A stretch of DNA of 64,000 bases, from contig DATMFO010000004.1 of NCBI GenBank assembly GCA_035556135.1, positions 62,001 to 126,000 on the forward strand, in the 5' to 3' direction. Below, one piece after another: positions 38,198 to 47,783 of the stretch. Each line of letters opens with the position of its first letter. The stretch's first letter is position 1. Source of the stretch: ZC4RG30 sp035556135. GTDB taxonomy: Bacteria; Pseudomonadota; Gammaproteobacteria; Steroidobacterales; Steroidobacteraceae. The position numbers and the translations under genes were made by a program. Below the pieces are notes generated by a model that ran no database searches, was not told the origin of the DNA, and saw only the letters and a list, made by a program, of their open reading frames with translations.

Positions 38198-38300
38198 GCG
38201 CAAATGTAGGCTCCGTCCGACAGATCCAACAACCCGCCCATGTGCCTTTGCGCGCGCAACGGTAAGATCGGAGCGGGTACCAGGCCCGGGAGGTCGAATC

Positions 38301-38741
38301 GTGTCGGGGCAGGATTCAGACAGCAAGCCGCAGCGCTCGGGGCGTGTCCGCCACGAACCGGGTGGCAAGGCCGTCTGGGAGTGGGCCATCGAGTCCGGTC
38401 GCCATGCGCTCGATTCCACCTCGCGCCTGCTGAAGAAGCTGGACCTCAGCAGCCTGCGGCTGGTCGGCGATGACGAGAAGGCCTGGGAGAAGAAGGGCCT
38501 TGAACTGCCGCCCGATGAGGCATCACCCGGCAGCAACGACCCACCGCGGACCTTCGGCAGTCCACCGGAAAAAGACCCCGCTGCCGGCCGCGGCTTCAAT
38601 CCCTACGACACCCGCACCCCGACGGGACGCGGCGCCAGCAAGCCGAAACCTCCGGCACCACCGAAGCCGCGCATCACGCAGCCGGTGCGTCCCGCGAAGA
38701 AGCCAGGCTTCCTGGCGCGGCTGTTCGGGCGTCGCGGCTGA
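38301..38741 (+). CDS. Small proline-rich hypothetical protein
   Basis: 146 residues from a GTG at 38301 with GGGAGG eight bases upstream. The N-terminal third is predicted helical (GKAVWEWAIESGRHALDSTS) and the rest is disordered and rich in Pro, Lys and Gly, ending in a basic amphipathic patch (KPGFLARLFGRRG). No signal peptide or membrane segment is seen. I do not recognise the family. Confidence 0.6.
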   Translation: MSGQDSDSKPQRSGRVRHEPGGKAVWEWAIESGRHALDSTSRLLKKLDLSSLRLVGDDEKAWEKKGLELPPDEASPGSNDPPRTFGSPPEKDPAAGRGFNPYDTRTPTGRGASKPKPPAPPKPRITQPVRPAKKPGFLARLFGRRG

Positions 38742-38747
38742 TCCGCC

Positions 38748-41147
38748 TCACTCTGCCTTCCCGCGCGCCAGCACGGTGAACTGGCGTTCGAGGCGCCGTC
38801 CGTCCTGGTCGACCACGGTGACGCGGTGTTCGCCCTGCGGCAGGTCGATGGCCAGCTGGTGGCGCAGTTCCGTGCGTGCCGCATAGTCCTCATCGAGGTG
38901 CCAGTAGAGCACGGCGTCCGGATCACGGTGCACCACCTCCAGCACGGCGCGGCCGCGCTGCCCGTCCAGCTCCACCGGCACATAGAGCCGCCCACCGGCA
39001 TCCGGATAGATGAACTCCATCATCGACTGCGCTGCATCTGCACCGCCCGGGCCGCAGTCCGCGCGCCAGGGCGGCAGCGGCCGGTAATCCCCGTGCCGCG
39101 CCACGTAGTAGTGCGCCAGCGCCGGCGGCAGCACGAACCAGGATTGGTGGCGCATGCGCCCGGGTGCCTCGCAGGCGGCATTCACGCGCCGGCCGCCGGC
39201 CGGATCCAGGTGCACCAGCTGGTGGTACGGGCTCTGCCGGTCGAAGTGGCTGCGTGCCGGCACCAGTGCATCGCGCACTTCGCACAGGTCGCTGGCCAGG
39301 TAGCCATCATCGGCACAGGTGCGCACCGTCTTCAGCGCGCCCAGCGGCGTGGTGTACCACGCGCTGCGCGGCAGTGTTTCGTGCAACGCGAACAGCAGCG
39401 GCGCCGCGGCGGCGCCGCCGGTGAGCCCGGGCACGCCGCGGCCATCCGCATTGCCCACCCACACACCCACCGTGTGCGCGGTGGTGCTGCCGATGGCCCA
39501 GGCATCGCGCAAACCCCAGCTGGTTCCGGTCTTCCAGGCAATCTGCCGGCTGCCCGCGAAACGTTCCCAGCCGGCTTCATCAGGTGGCCGCGCCACACCC
39601 AGCAGCGCTTCCTGCGCAAGCCACGCGGCGCCAGTGGAAATGGGACGTGCGCTTGCGGCTGGCTGCCCGTCATCGAGCAGCCAGCGCAGGCGCCGCATGG
39701 ATGCGTTGCCGGACGGCGCAGGTCGCGCGCCATCGGCCAGGTTGGCGTATGCGCCCATCACGTCCCACAGCGTGGCCTCCGCGCCGCCCAGGATCAGCGC
39801 CAGTCCGTAATGGTCTGGCGGTTGCGTGAGAGTGGAGAATCCCATCCGCTGCAGCAGCTCGTGGAAGCGCGGGTAGCCGTACTCGCGCAGCATGCGCACA
39901 GCCGGCACGTTGAGTGATTGCGCCAGCGCTTCATCCGCGGGTACGGCGCCGCGGAAGGTGCGGTCGAAGTTCTCCGGCCTGAAGCCGCGCAACTGCGTGG
40001 GCACATCCGCCACCAGCATGCGCGGCAGCAGCTGGCTGCTGTCGAGCATGGCGGCATACAGGAAGGGCTTCAGGATGCTGCCGGTGCTGCGCGGCCGCTG
40101 CACGATGTCCACCGCCAGGGCGCGGCCCGCATCCAGTCCCCAGCCCGCGTTGCCCACATAGGCCAGCACCTCGAAGCTGCGGTTGTCGGCGATCACTGCG
40201 GCCACATTGCCGACTCCGGAGCGCTGCATCTGCGCCGCATGCTCCGCCACCAGGGCGGTGGCCTGGCGCTGCAGGCCGGCGTCCAGCGTGGTTTCGAAGC
40301 GGTAGCGTGCAGGATGGCGGGCGCGCAGCGTGTCGAGCAGGTGCGGCGCGAGATTGGGCAGCGCCTGCGGGGCCTCCACCAGTGGCTCGGCCAGCGCCAG
40401 CTCCAGGTCCAGGGGGTCGAGCTCGCCGCGCGCCGCCAGCGCACGCAGCAGATCGTCGCGCCGCTGCTGCAGGCGCGCGCGTGCGCGGCCCGGAGTTACC
40501 AGCCCGGGCGCATTGGGCAGCACCGCCAGGGTGGCTGCCTCGGCCCAGGAAAGCTGCGCCGGATCACGTCCGAAATAACGCCACGCCGCCGCCTCCAGGC
40601 CCACCACATTGCCGCCGAAAGGCGCATGGCTGGCATACAGCGCCAGCAGTTCCGGCTTCGTGTAGCTGCATTCCAGCCGCAGGGCCAGCAGCGACTGCCA
40701 CGCCTTCTCCAGGTAACCCCGGCCGCGCCGCAGGTCATGCTGCTGCCGCACCAGGCGCGCCAGCTGCATGGTGATCGTGGAGGCGCCACTGACCACGCGG
40801 CCCGCGCGCCAGTTGCTGCGTGCGGCGCGCGCCACGGCGCGGATGTCGATGCCGGGGTGATCGAAGAAACGCCGGTCCTCGTAAGCCAGCAGCGCAGTGG
40901 CGAACCGCCCGGGCACCGCCCTGCTTTCCGGGAACCGCCACTGGCCGTCGGTTGCGATGCGTGCGCCCAGCAGCGAACCGTCGCGCGCCAGCAGCACTGC
41001 CGACAGCGGCTCGCTGAACAGCGGACGCGGCAGCATCCACCAGAAAGCGATGCCGCCCGCCGCCAGCAGGATGGCGGCGAAGCGGACCCGCCTAGCGCGC
41101 CACCACTTGCGTCCAGCGGCCGCCGGTGCGGGCGTACTTGGTGGCAT
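38748..41147 (-). CDS. pbpC: Penicillin-binding protein 1C (class A, bifunctional)
   Basis: 799 residues. A single N-terminal membrane anchor lies at about residues 22-40. The glycosyltransferase domain has YEDRRFFDHPGID (catalytic Glu) and GASTITMQLAR. The transpeptidase domain has STGSILKPF (active Ser), SLNVP and KTGTSWG. A C-terminal PBP1C-specific region is present. It polymerises peptidoglycan in the periplasm. It overlaps the end of the alpha-2-macroglobulin gene by 56 bases and is read on the same strand, as in E. coli yfhM-pbpC. Confidence 0.95.
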   Translation of the reverse strand: MPPSTPAPAAAGRKWWRARRVRFAAILLAAGGIAFWWMLPRPLFSEPLSAVLLARDGSLLGARIATDGQWRFPESRAVPGRFATALLAYEDRRFFDHPGIDIRAVARAARSNWRAGRVVSGASTITMQLARLVRQQHDLRRGRGYLEKAWQSLLALRLECSYTKPELLALYASHAPFGGNVVGLEAAAWRYFGRDPAQLSWAEAATLAVLPNAPGLVTPGRARARLQQRRDDLLRALAARGELDPLDLELALAEPLVEAPQALPNLAPHLLDTLRARHPARYRFETTLDAGLQRQATALVAEHAAQMQRSGVGNVAAVIADNRSFEVLAYVGNAGWGLDAGRALAVDIVQRPRSTGSILKPFLYAAMLDSSQLLPRMLVADVPTQLRGFRPENFDRTFRGAVPADEALAQSLNVPAVRMLREYGYPRFHELLQRMGFSTLTQPPDHYGLALILGGAEATLWDVMGAYANLADGARPAPSGNASMRRLRWLLDDGQPAASARPISTGAAWLAQEALLGVARPPDEAGWERFAGSRQIAWKTGTSWGLRDAWAIGSTTAHTVGVWVGNADGRGVPGLTGGAAAAPLLFALHETLPRSAWYTTPLGALKTVRTCADDGYLASDLCEVRDALVPARSHFDRQSPYHQLVHLDPAGGRRVNAACEAPGRMRHQSWFVLPPALAHYYVARHGDYRPLPPWRADCGPGGADAAQSMMEFIYPDAGGRLYVPVELDGQRGRAVLEVVHRDPDAVLYWHLDEDYAARTELRHQLAIDLPQGEHRVTVVDQDGRRLERQFTVLARGKAE

Positions 41148-44100
41148 CGTACATGGCCTCCACGGCGATGCCGGGCAGGTAGAAGCGGCCCTGGTAGGCC
41201 GCGGTGACGCGGGTCTGGAAGCGGATGGTGCCGCCGGCAGGCAGGTCGAAGAACTGCATCACGCGGTCGTCGCGGATGTCCACGTAGTCTGCACGCGCCG
41301 CGCGCTGGTTGCGGAACTCATCGCCGCGGTTGCGCACATCGCGGTCACCCGTGCCCTCGTCGACGTCATGCAGCCGCTCGTTGGCAATCTCCCATCCCGA
41401 GGGCACGATCTGCGTCATTGCGATGTGGCGCAGGTCCTCGCGCGTGCTGTTGTAGACGGTGATGTCCACTGCCACGTCCTCGCCCTGCTTCAGGCTGGCC
41501 GGATCCACCGGCCCGCCCGAACCATCCGAGTAGCGCGCCGAGATCGTCAGCCCGGAATTCACCTGGTCCTCGTTGCCGGCGGCGGGCACGCCGCGCACTG
41601 TCAGCGTGGCGAAGACCAGGCCCTGCGAAGTGTTGCGCACCGCGAGCGGGGCGCCAGCGTCAGGCACCGTCAATGCTTCGCGCTGCACGGCGGCGGTGGA
41701 AGTGAAGTTCGCGTCGCGGCCGGCCAGCGAACGGGTGAACGAGAACGCGCCCTCGGAGCGGGCACCCGCCAGCTGCGACATCGCCAGCAGTGCATAGGCC
41801 GTTTCCTGCGTCGACAGCCAGGCGTCCTCGCTGAGTCGCGCCGAGATGGCGCGCACCAGCGGCTCGGACTTCTCCAGCTGGCCCACGATCACCAGCGACT
41901 GCAGCACCAGCCCGTTGTCACGCAGTGTGCTGCCCCAGGACCAGTCGCCGCGCCGATAGTCACGCGCGCCCATCGGATCCGCCGTCGCCAGCGCGCGCGC
42001 CGCATCGGCGAGGCCAGCCAGCTGGTAGGCACCCGCGAGCACCCAGCGCTCCACCGGATCCAGCTGCTGCTCGCGCAGCCGGTTCATCGCGCCCACTTCA
42101 GCCTCGCCCGCCCGCGCCAGCACCAGCAGGCGGTAGGCCTGGTGCAGGGGCGGTGTGTTGTCCGCACGCCAGTCACGTGCCTGCGCGCGCAGGTTGCGCA
42201 GCATGGCGCTGCGCATCGCAGCGGGCACCGTGTATCCCAGCCGCTCCGCCTCGACCAGGAAGTGGCTGGCATAGATGCTGGCCCACTGGTGGTAGCCATC
42301 CGTCACGGCAAACTGGCCACCCGGCCAGTAGGTGAAGGCACCGCTGGACAGCTGGAAGCCCCGCAGGCGCTCGATGCCGGCACGCACATTGGCCTCGGTG
42401 CGCCGCTGGTCGGCATCGCTCATCTGCGCCAGCGCGGGCAGGAACAGCTGCGGGAACACCGCCGAGGTGGTCTGCTCCAGGCAGCCATAGGGATAGTGGA
42501 TCAGGTTGGCGAGCCGGCGCTCCAGGTTCAGTGGCGGCAGGCGCGACACCTCCAGCGCCACTTCGTTCGTGCCCGGAATGCCGTGGGGTTCGATGCGATG
42601 CTGCCAGGACGCGCCCGGCTGCAGCATCTGCGTGATCACGCGCGTGGAAGCCGGATTGGGCGCGCGCACCTCGATGTTGATCTGGTCCCCGGCGCGCTCG
42701 CGGCCACTGGTGGCGCTGAACTTCACCGTGGAGCGCCCGACGCGGTCGGCGACGCGCAGCCTCAGCATCGCGATCTTCTCGCCGGTGCCCTGGAAGGCCA
42801 CCCTCGCCTCGGCGCTGCCCACCACCTGGAACATGGCATCCGGTTCGATGGTCAGCCGCACGTCGCGCACGCTGTCATGCATGGCAAACACCGACACCGG
42901 CACGGCGATTTCCTCGCCCGGGCCGACCACCCGGGGCATCGTGGGCAGGATCATCAGCGGCTGGCGCACCGGCACCGACTTCTCCGCCGAACCAAAGGCG
43001 GCTGGCTTCGCGCCGCTGCCGGCCACTACCATCACCCGCACGGCACCCACATAACGCGGCAGCTTCACCTTCTGCTCCTGCGCACGACCCGCTGGCAGCT
43101 GGAACGGCCCCAGCACCTGTGCGACGGGCACGAAGCGCGACTGCTCGCGGTTGGCGGCGTTGGGATCAGCGGCATCGGAGCCACCCAGCGCCAGCAGCCG
43201 CTCCAGCTCGGCGCCATAGGCGCCGCTCACGTCATCGAACAGGTCCCAGGTCTTCACGCCCAGCGCCTCGCGGCGGAAGAACTCGCCATGCAGGTCCGGC
43301 GTGCGGAAGCTGGTCAGCGACAGCAGGCCCTCATCCACCACCGCCAGCGTGTAGGTCATCGCCTTGCCGGCGGCCTCGCTGACCTTCACCGTCACCTCCG
43401 ACTCCGGACGCCACTCCGTGGCAGTCTCCAGCACCGGCTTCAATTGTGTATCCGGGTCGGTTACCGGCAGGGGAATCACGCCATAGAGGCGGATTGGCCG
43501 GTCATTGCGCTTGCCGGCATGCGGCTGCAGCAGTGTCACGGCCACGTACACATTCGGCGCCATCGCGGCGGTCACGGGGATGGTGACGCGCGCATCCTGC
43601 GCAGTGGGCGTGATCCAGCGCGCCTCGATGATGCCGCTGCCATTCTCCACGGTGAGCAGCGCACGACCCTGCGCGCTCTGCGGCAGCTGGATGGTCGCGG
43701 TGTCGCCGACGCGGTAGCTCTCCTTGTCGGCGGTGAGCTCCAGCATGGTGGCGGCCGGGCCGGTCTGGTCGCGGCCCTCGGTCCAGTAGGGCGAATCCAC
43801 GTAGAACACTTCACCTGCGCAGTGGCCGCCCTGCGTATCGCACACCCGCAGCAGGTAGCGCCCCCACTCCGCCTCGGCAAGGCGGAACTTCCATTGCGCC
43901 CGCCCCTGCGCATCGGTGGTGAGCACGGCGTCACGCACGCGCGTGCTGCTCTCGCGCGCGACGAACGAGGCCAGCGAGCCGTCTTCGCGATCCCACCACC
44001 AGCGCCACTCCACCTTGTAGAGCTTCACGCTGATGGAACGCCCGCCGACAGCCGCGCCCTGCGCGCTCACGCTGGCGAACTCCACGGTGTGTTCCTGGTC

Positions 44101-46710
44101 CAGCGGCAGGGTGTTGCGCTTGTTCACCTGCGGCACCTTCAGGCCGACAAAACGGCTGTAGGGTGCGAAGTCGCGCGCCACGTAGTTGATGCTGAAGGCG
44201 CCGCCACGCTCGAACACGCGCGTGGTGAAGCCGGCACTGAGCATGCCCGGCGCCTGCGGCGCCTGCACCGTCTTCTCGAACCGCACACTGCCATCCGCGC
44301 CCAGCGTGCCCTCGAACACATCCTGTTCCGCCGGCGCAAAGTTGCGCGCCGGGTCATCGAACACGAAGCCCGTGTAGTTCGCGAACTGCGTGCCCATGGG
44401 CGTGAGCCGAAGCTTCACATCCGCGCGCAGGCCCGCGGCGCTGGCGCCCGACAGCCACTCCGACTCCAGGCGGCCGCGCAGCGGCGAACCCGCGCCAAGG
44501 GGGCCCTGCCCCAGGTCCAGGCCCACGCGCAGGCGGTTCGGCATCACTGTCTCCACCTTCACCCGTCGGGTGAAGGTGGCGCCGCCGAGGGAGACGCGGG
44601 CAGTCCAGTTGCCCGTTGGCGCGTCACTGGCAGTCTGCGCGTCGAAACGATAGAAGCCGTCCACCGGGCGGGCATTGACCAGCGACTGCGTCACCTTGCC
44701 GCGGGGATCCAGCAGTTCCAGCGTGGCCGGATGGTTCTGCGGCAGCGTGCCGTCGCGGTCATACACCACGAAAGTGAGCGGCATGGCATCTCCCGGCCGC
44801 CATACACCGCGCTCGCCGTAGATTGCGCCCTTGAGTCCTTTCTGCACGGTCTCGCCGCCGACCTCGAAATGGCTCACAGGCAGCGCATTGCCTTCGCCCA
44901 GTCGCAGGTAGCCGCGTCCCGCCCCCGATCCCGCCACCAGCAGGAAGGGCGTCCCGGCAGGCTCGATGGTGGCCATGCCGCGGCTGTCGCTGGTGGCCGT
45001 TCCCACCGGCTGGTTCTGGAAATTGCGCACTTCCAGCGCCACCCCGCCCTGTGGCTCGGCAGTGGCGAGACTGGTCACGGTCACCAGCAGCCGGCCGCGT
45101 GAATCGGACTTGGCCAGCAGGCCGAAGTCGGAGGCCAGCAGGTTGCGCTGCGCGCGCACCTTGTTGTTGTAGCCGTAGAGGTAGTAAGCGCTGCGACAGG
45201 GATTGTCACGATCGCGCCAGCGTGCGTCGTAGTCGACATCCTCCGGGTCATCGTCTCCGGCCACGCCGAGGAATTCCTCCTCGTACTGCCAGGGCGTCTC
45301 CATCCCAGAGCGCTGGCTTTCCTGGCTGCGCGGCGTCGGCAGCTCCGCGGGCAGGGTGGCCTGCGCACTGTCTGCCTCGCCGCACAGATATGCCGCGTTG
45401 GCCGGCGTGAGCTGCAGCGTGAGCTGGATCATGGAGCCGGGATAGCCCTGCATCAGCTCGGTGACATCCAGTTCGTAGCGCTGCCAGCGCCCGGTGCGCG
45501 GGCCATTGAGTGCGACATTGCGTCGCCACAGGTAGCGGCCCACGCGACCGATCTCGTAGCTGGCCTGCCGCAGCGTGCTGGTCTGCAGGTATTGCGGGAT
45601 GTTGTCGGGGAAGATGCGCGTGGCAGTGACCATCACCGAGCGCGCGCTCACCGCCTCGAAGGCCACCGTCATCTGCTTCGCATCAGGCAGGATGGTGCCG
45701 TTGCCAACGAAGCGCACCTGCGGTTTTGCGCTGGCCAGCGACAGCGCATGCACCGACTGCGTGGCCATGCGCTCGCCGCGCCGGTTGCGGATGCCCGGCT
45801 CCAGCGTCACCGTGACATCGCCGGTCACCTCGTCGGTGGGATACAGCACCAGCCTGTTGCCCTCGATGCGCGTGGTGAACGTGCCCACGGAAATCCTCAC
45901 CAGGCCCTTCAGGTCCTGACCGTCGTCCAGGGCATCGGTGAAGGCGAGCAGGATCTGCTTGCGGCCGTCTTCCTCGATCGCCTGCGCATTGAGCACCGAG
46001 AATTCGCCCACTGCCGGCACGGTGGCGGTGCGCTGCTCCTCGCCGCGCGCGCCGATGGCCTCTCCGGCCAGCCGCACGTCGATGTCCTGCGGCTCTGCCT
46101 GCCGCTGGAGGCCTGCCAGGGTGAACTGGTGTTCGCGGCCATCCCCTGAATGCATCCATTGCGCCTGCAGCGCACTGCCGCCATAGGTGGCGCGCAGCAT
46201 CTTCTCCACGGCCTCCGGCGCCTCCGCATCGGAAGTGGTGAGCACGCCGCGCTGGATCATGCGCTGGTCATCGGCGGGATCGGACTCCAGGTCGAGCAGG
46301 CGCACGTCGAACTGCGGCACCTGCACCCGGAAGTCGAAGCGGTAGGGCGTCAGGCCCTGCGGCAGCCCGCCGAGCCCTTTCCCCGTGAGGGTCACCTGGT
46401 ATTCCTGGCCGGCCTTCAGTTCGTCCTCGGGCACCAGCACCAGCTCGCGCGGTCCGCGCAACGCCAGCTCGCCCTTCACGGCCGGTTCCACCTTCAGTAC
46501 CGAGGCATCCAGTGGCGTGTCGCCGCTGACGTCGTTGGCGAACAGCACGCGGATCTCGCTGCGCCTTGGCACCAGTCCGCTGGTGTGGCCAACGATGACC
46601 TTCGCCCAGGCATCGGCGCTGGCGCTGTCGAGCGCAGGCGGCTTCTGCTGGCAGGCCACCACGAGCAGGAGCATCAAACCAAGGAACGGCAACCGCATCT
46701 GAATCCGCAT
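41092..46710 (-). CDS. Bacterial alpha-2-macroglobulin lipoprotein with thioester
   Basis: 1872 residues. An N-terminal lipobox (LLLVVAC) suggests a periplasmic lipoprotein. MG domains fill the first two-thirds. The thioester motif YPYGCLEQTTS has its cysteine near residue 1410, followed by an alpha/alpha toroid and a receptor-like C-terminal domain. The family is thought to trap invading proteases with PBP1C repairing the wall. An ATG at 46710 is preferred to a GTG one codon earlier. It is the longest gene of the window. Confidence 0.95.
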   Translation of the reverse strand: MRIQMRLPFLGLMLLLVVACQQKPPALDSASADAWAKVIVGHTSGLVPRRSEIRVLFANDVSGDTPLDASVLKVEPAVKGELALRGPRELVLVPEDELKAGQEYQVTLTGKGLGGLPQGLTPYRFDFRVQVPQFDVRLLDLESDPADDQRMIQRGVLTTSDAEAPEAVEKMLRATYGGSALQAQWMHSGDGREHQFTLAGLQRQAEPQDIDVRLAGEAIGARGEEQRTATVPAVGEFSVLNAQAIEEDGRKQILLAFTDALDDGQDLKGLVRISVGTFTTRIEGNRLVLYPTDEVTGDVTVTLEPGIRNRRGERMATQSVHALSLASAKPQVRFVGNGTILPDAKQMTVAFEAVSARSVMVTATRIFPDNIPQYLQTSTLRQASYEIGRVGRYLWRRNVALNGPRTGRWQRYELDVTELMQGYPGSMIQLTLQLTPANAAYLCGEADSAQATLPAELPTPRSQESQRSGMETPWQYEEEFLGVAGDDDPEDVDYDARWRDRDNPCRSAYYLYGYNNKVRAQRNLLASDFGLLAKSDSRGRLLVTVTSLATAEPQGGVALEVRNFQNQPVGTATSDSRGMATIEPAGTPFLLVAGSGAGRGYLRLGEGNALPVSHFEVGGETVQKGLKGAIYGERGVWRPGDAMPLTFVVYDRDGTLPQNHPATLELLDPRGKVTQSLVNARPVDGFYRFDAQTASDAPTGNWTARVSLGGATFTRRVKVETVMPNRLRVGLDLGQGPLGAGSPLRGRLESEWLSGASAAGLRADVKLRLTPMGTQFANYTGFVFDDPARNFAPAEQDVFEGTLGADGSVRFEKTVQAPQAPGMLSAGFTTRVFERGGAFSINYVARDFAPYSRFVGLKVPQVNKRNTLPLDQEHTVEFASVSAQGAAVGGRSISVKLYKVEWRWWWDREDGSLASFVARESSTRVRDAVLTTDAQGRAQWKFRLAEAEWGRYLLRVCDTQGGHCAGEVFYVDSPYWTEGRDQTGPAATMLELTADKESYRVGDTATIQLPQSAQGRALLTVENGSGIIEARWITPTAQDARVTIPVTAAMAPNVYVAVTLLQPHAGKRNDRPIRLYGVIPLPVTDPDTQLKPVLETATEWRPESEVTVKVSEAAGKAMTYTLAVVDEGLLSLTSFRTPDLHGEFFRREALGVKTWDLFDDVSGAYGAELERLLALGGSDAADPNAANREQSRFVPVAQVLGPFQLPAGRAQEQKVKLPRYVGAVRVMVVAGSGAKPAAFGSAEKSVPVRQPLMILPTMPRVVGPGEEIAVPVSVFAMHDSVRDVRLTIEPDAMFQVVGSAEARVAFQGTGEKIAMLRLRVADRVGRSTVKFSATSGRERAGDQINIEVRAPNPASTRVITQMLQPGASWQHRIEPHGIPGTNEVALEVSRLPPLNLERRLANLIHYPYGCLEQTTSAVFPQLFLPALAQMSDADQRRTEANVRAGIERLRGFQLSSGAFTYWPGGQFAVTDGYHQWASIYASHFLVEAERLGYTVPAAMRSAMLRNLRAQARDWRADNTPPLHQAYRLLVLARAGEAEVGAMNRLREQQLDPVERWVLAGAYQLAGLADAARALATADPMGARDYRRGDWSWGSTLRDNGLVLQSLVIVGQLEKSEPLVRAISARLSEDAWLSTQETAYALLAMSQLAGARSEGAFSFTRSLAGRDANFTSTAAVQREALTVPDAGAPLAVRNTSQGLVFATLTVRGVPAAGNEDQVNSGLTISARYSDGSGGPVDPASLKQGEDVAVDITVYNSTREDLRHIAMTQIVPSGWEIANERLHDVDEGTGDRDVRNRGDEFRNQRAARADYVDIRDDRVMQFFDLPAGGTIRFQTRVTAAYQGRFYLPGIAVEAMYDATKYARTGGRWTQVVAR

Positions 46711-46751
46711 CACTGCCCCTTCGCCCCGCTGGAGGGGGCCGGTGGATCGTA

Positions 46752-47324
46752 CTATTCTGGCGCCACGCCAGGCGCCGCCGCGCCGGCCATCAGCGGGCCG
46801 GCAAGGAAATTCGCGCGGTCAATGGCATAGACCACATGCCGGCCGGGCGAACCGGTCGGCTCGGCAATGCGCTCCGTCAACACGGCGCCGATCTTCTCCA
46901 TGGCGCGACGCGACCTGAGATTGTCCTCGCCGACCAGGAAGATCACCCGGTCCACGAAGCGCAGTGCATGGCCGATCATGGCGCGCTTCATTCCGGCATT
47001 CATCGCACCGCCCCAGTAGCGGCGCGCCAGGAAGGTCCAGCCGATTTCCATCTCGCCCGGGCCGGCCCGGCGCAGGTCGAAACGCGAGGATCCGATGATC
47101 CCCCCGTGTGCCGGATCGAGGGCCGCCAGCGCCCCGCCACTGTCCAGCGCCTGCTGGAAGAAGGCGCGGAATACCGGCTCGCGCCAGCGGTCATGCGCCG
47201 GGTGCAGGGCCCAGATCGCCGGATCACTGGCCGCCGCATACAGCGCATCCCAGTCCTCCGGCCGCAATGGCCGCAGGTGCAGGGTGGGCGTGATCAGGTG
47301 GGGCTGGCGTTCTATGCTGTCCAT
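46752..47324 (-). CDS. GNAT family N-acetyltransferase (RimJ/RimL-like)
   Basis: 190 residues. The start LHLRPLRPEDWDALYAAASDPAIWALHP and the acetyl-CoA loop region (GWTFLARRYWGGAMNAGMKRAMIGHA, with NLRSRRAMEKIGA) match RimJ/RimL-type acetyltransferases. The substrate is unknown. It diverges from the Rid family gene, with 38 bases between starts. Confidence 0.85.
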   Translation of the reverse strand: MDSIERQPHLITPTLHLRPLRPEDWDALYAAASDPAIWALHPAHDRWREPVFRAFFQQALDSGGALAALDPAHGGIIGSSRFDLRRAGPGEMEIGWTFLARRYWGGAMNAGMKRAMIGHALRFVDRVIFLVGEDNLRSRRAMEKIGAVLTERIAEPTGSPGRHVVYAIDRANFLAGPLMAGAAAPGVAPE

Positions 47325-47362
47325 GTCGCCATGCAGAGCCTACCTCACCGGACGCCAGGACC

Positions 47363-47773
47363 ATGAAGCTGCTCAATCCCCCCGCGCTCTATGACCCCTC
47401 ACCCAATGCCTATTCACAGCTGGCAATGGTTCCGGCCGGCTGCCGGCTGGTGTTCATTTCCGGCCAGGGAGGCGATAACCCCGATGGCAGTTTTGCCGCG
47501 GATTTCCACACCCAGGCCGTGGCTGCCTTCCGCAACCTGGGACTGGCCATCGAGGCCGCCGGCGCACGCCCGGGCGAGGTGGCGAAGATCACCGTGCTGA
47601 TCGTGGACCATGACATGGAGAAACTGCGCCTGATGCAGGCGGCGCAGCGTGGCCTGTTTGGCAGCCACCATCCGGCGGCCACGCTGATCCCGGTGCCCTG
47701 CCTCGCGCTGCCGGACATGCAGATCGAGGTGGAGGCCATCGTCGCCTGCGCGCAGCCCGCAGGCGACGGCTAG
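47363..47773 (+). CDS. Rid family (YjgF/YER057c/UK114) protein, likely not a RidA deaminase
   Basis: 136 residues with the Rid fold: FISGQGGDNPDGS, AAFRNLGLAIEAAGARPGEVAKITV and IEVEAIVA. In RidA the catalytic Arg (E. coli Arg105, in VARLP) is essential for imine deamination; here the aligned stretch is CLALP (residues 113-117), with Ala115 in place of that Arg. This places it in a Rid subgroup without the classical activity. The true function is unknown. Confidence 0.85.
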   Translation: MKLLNPPALYDPSPNAYSQLAMVPAGCRLVFISGQGGDNPDGSFAADFHTQAVAAFRNLGLAIEAAGARPGEVAKITVLIVDHDMEKLRLMQAAQRGLFGSHHPAATLIPVPCLALPDMQIEVEAIVACAQPAGDG

Positions 47774-47783
47774 CCAGGCCGGC

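Noticed and set aside
40897..45102. A very long open frame on the plus strand
   Set aside because: It is antisense to the alpha-2-macroglobulin gene and has no recognisable domain. High G+C leaves few stop codons in opposite frames, which explains it.
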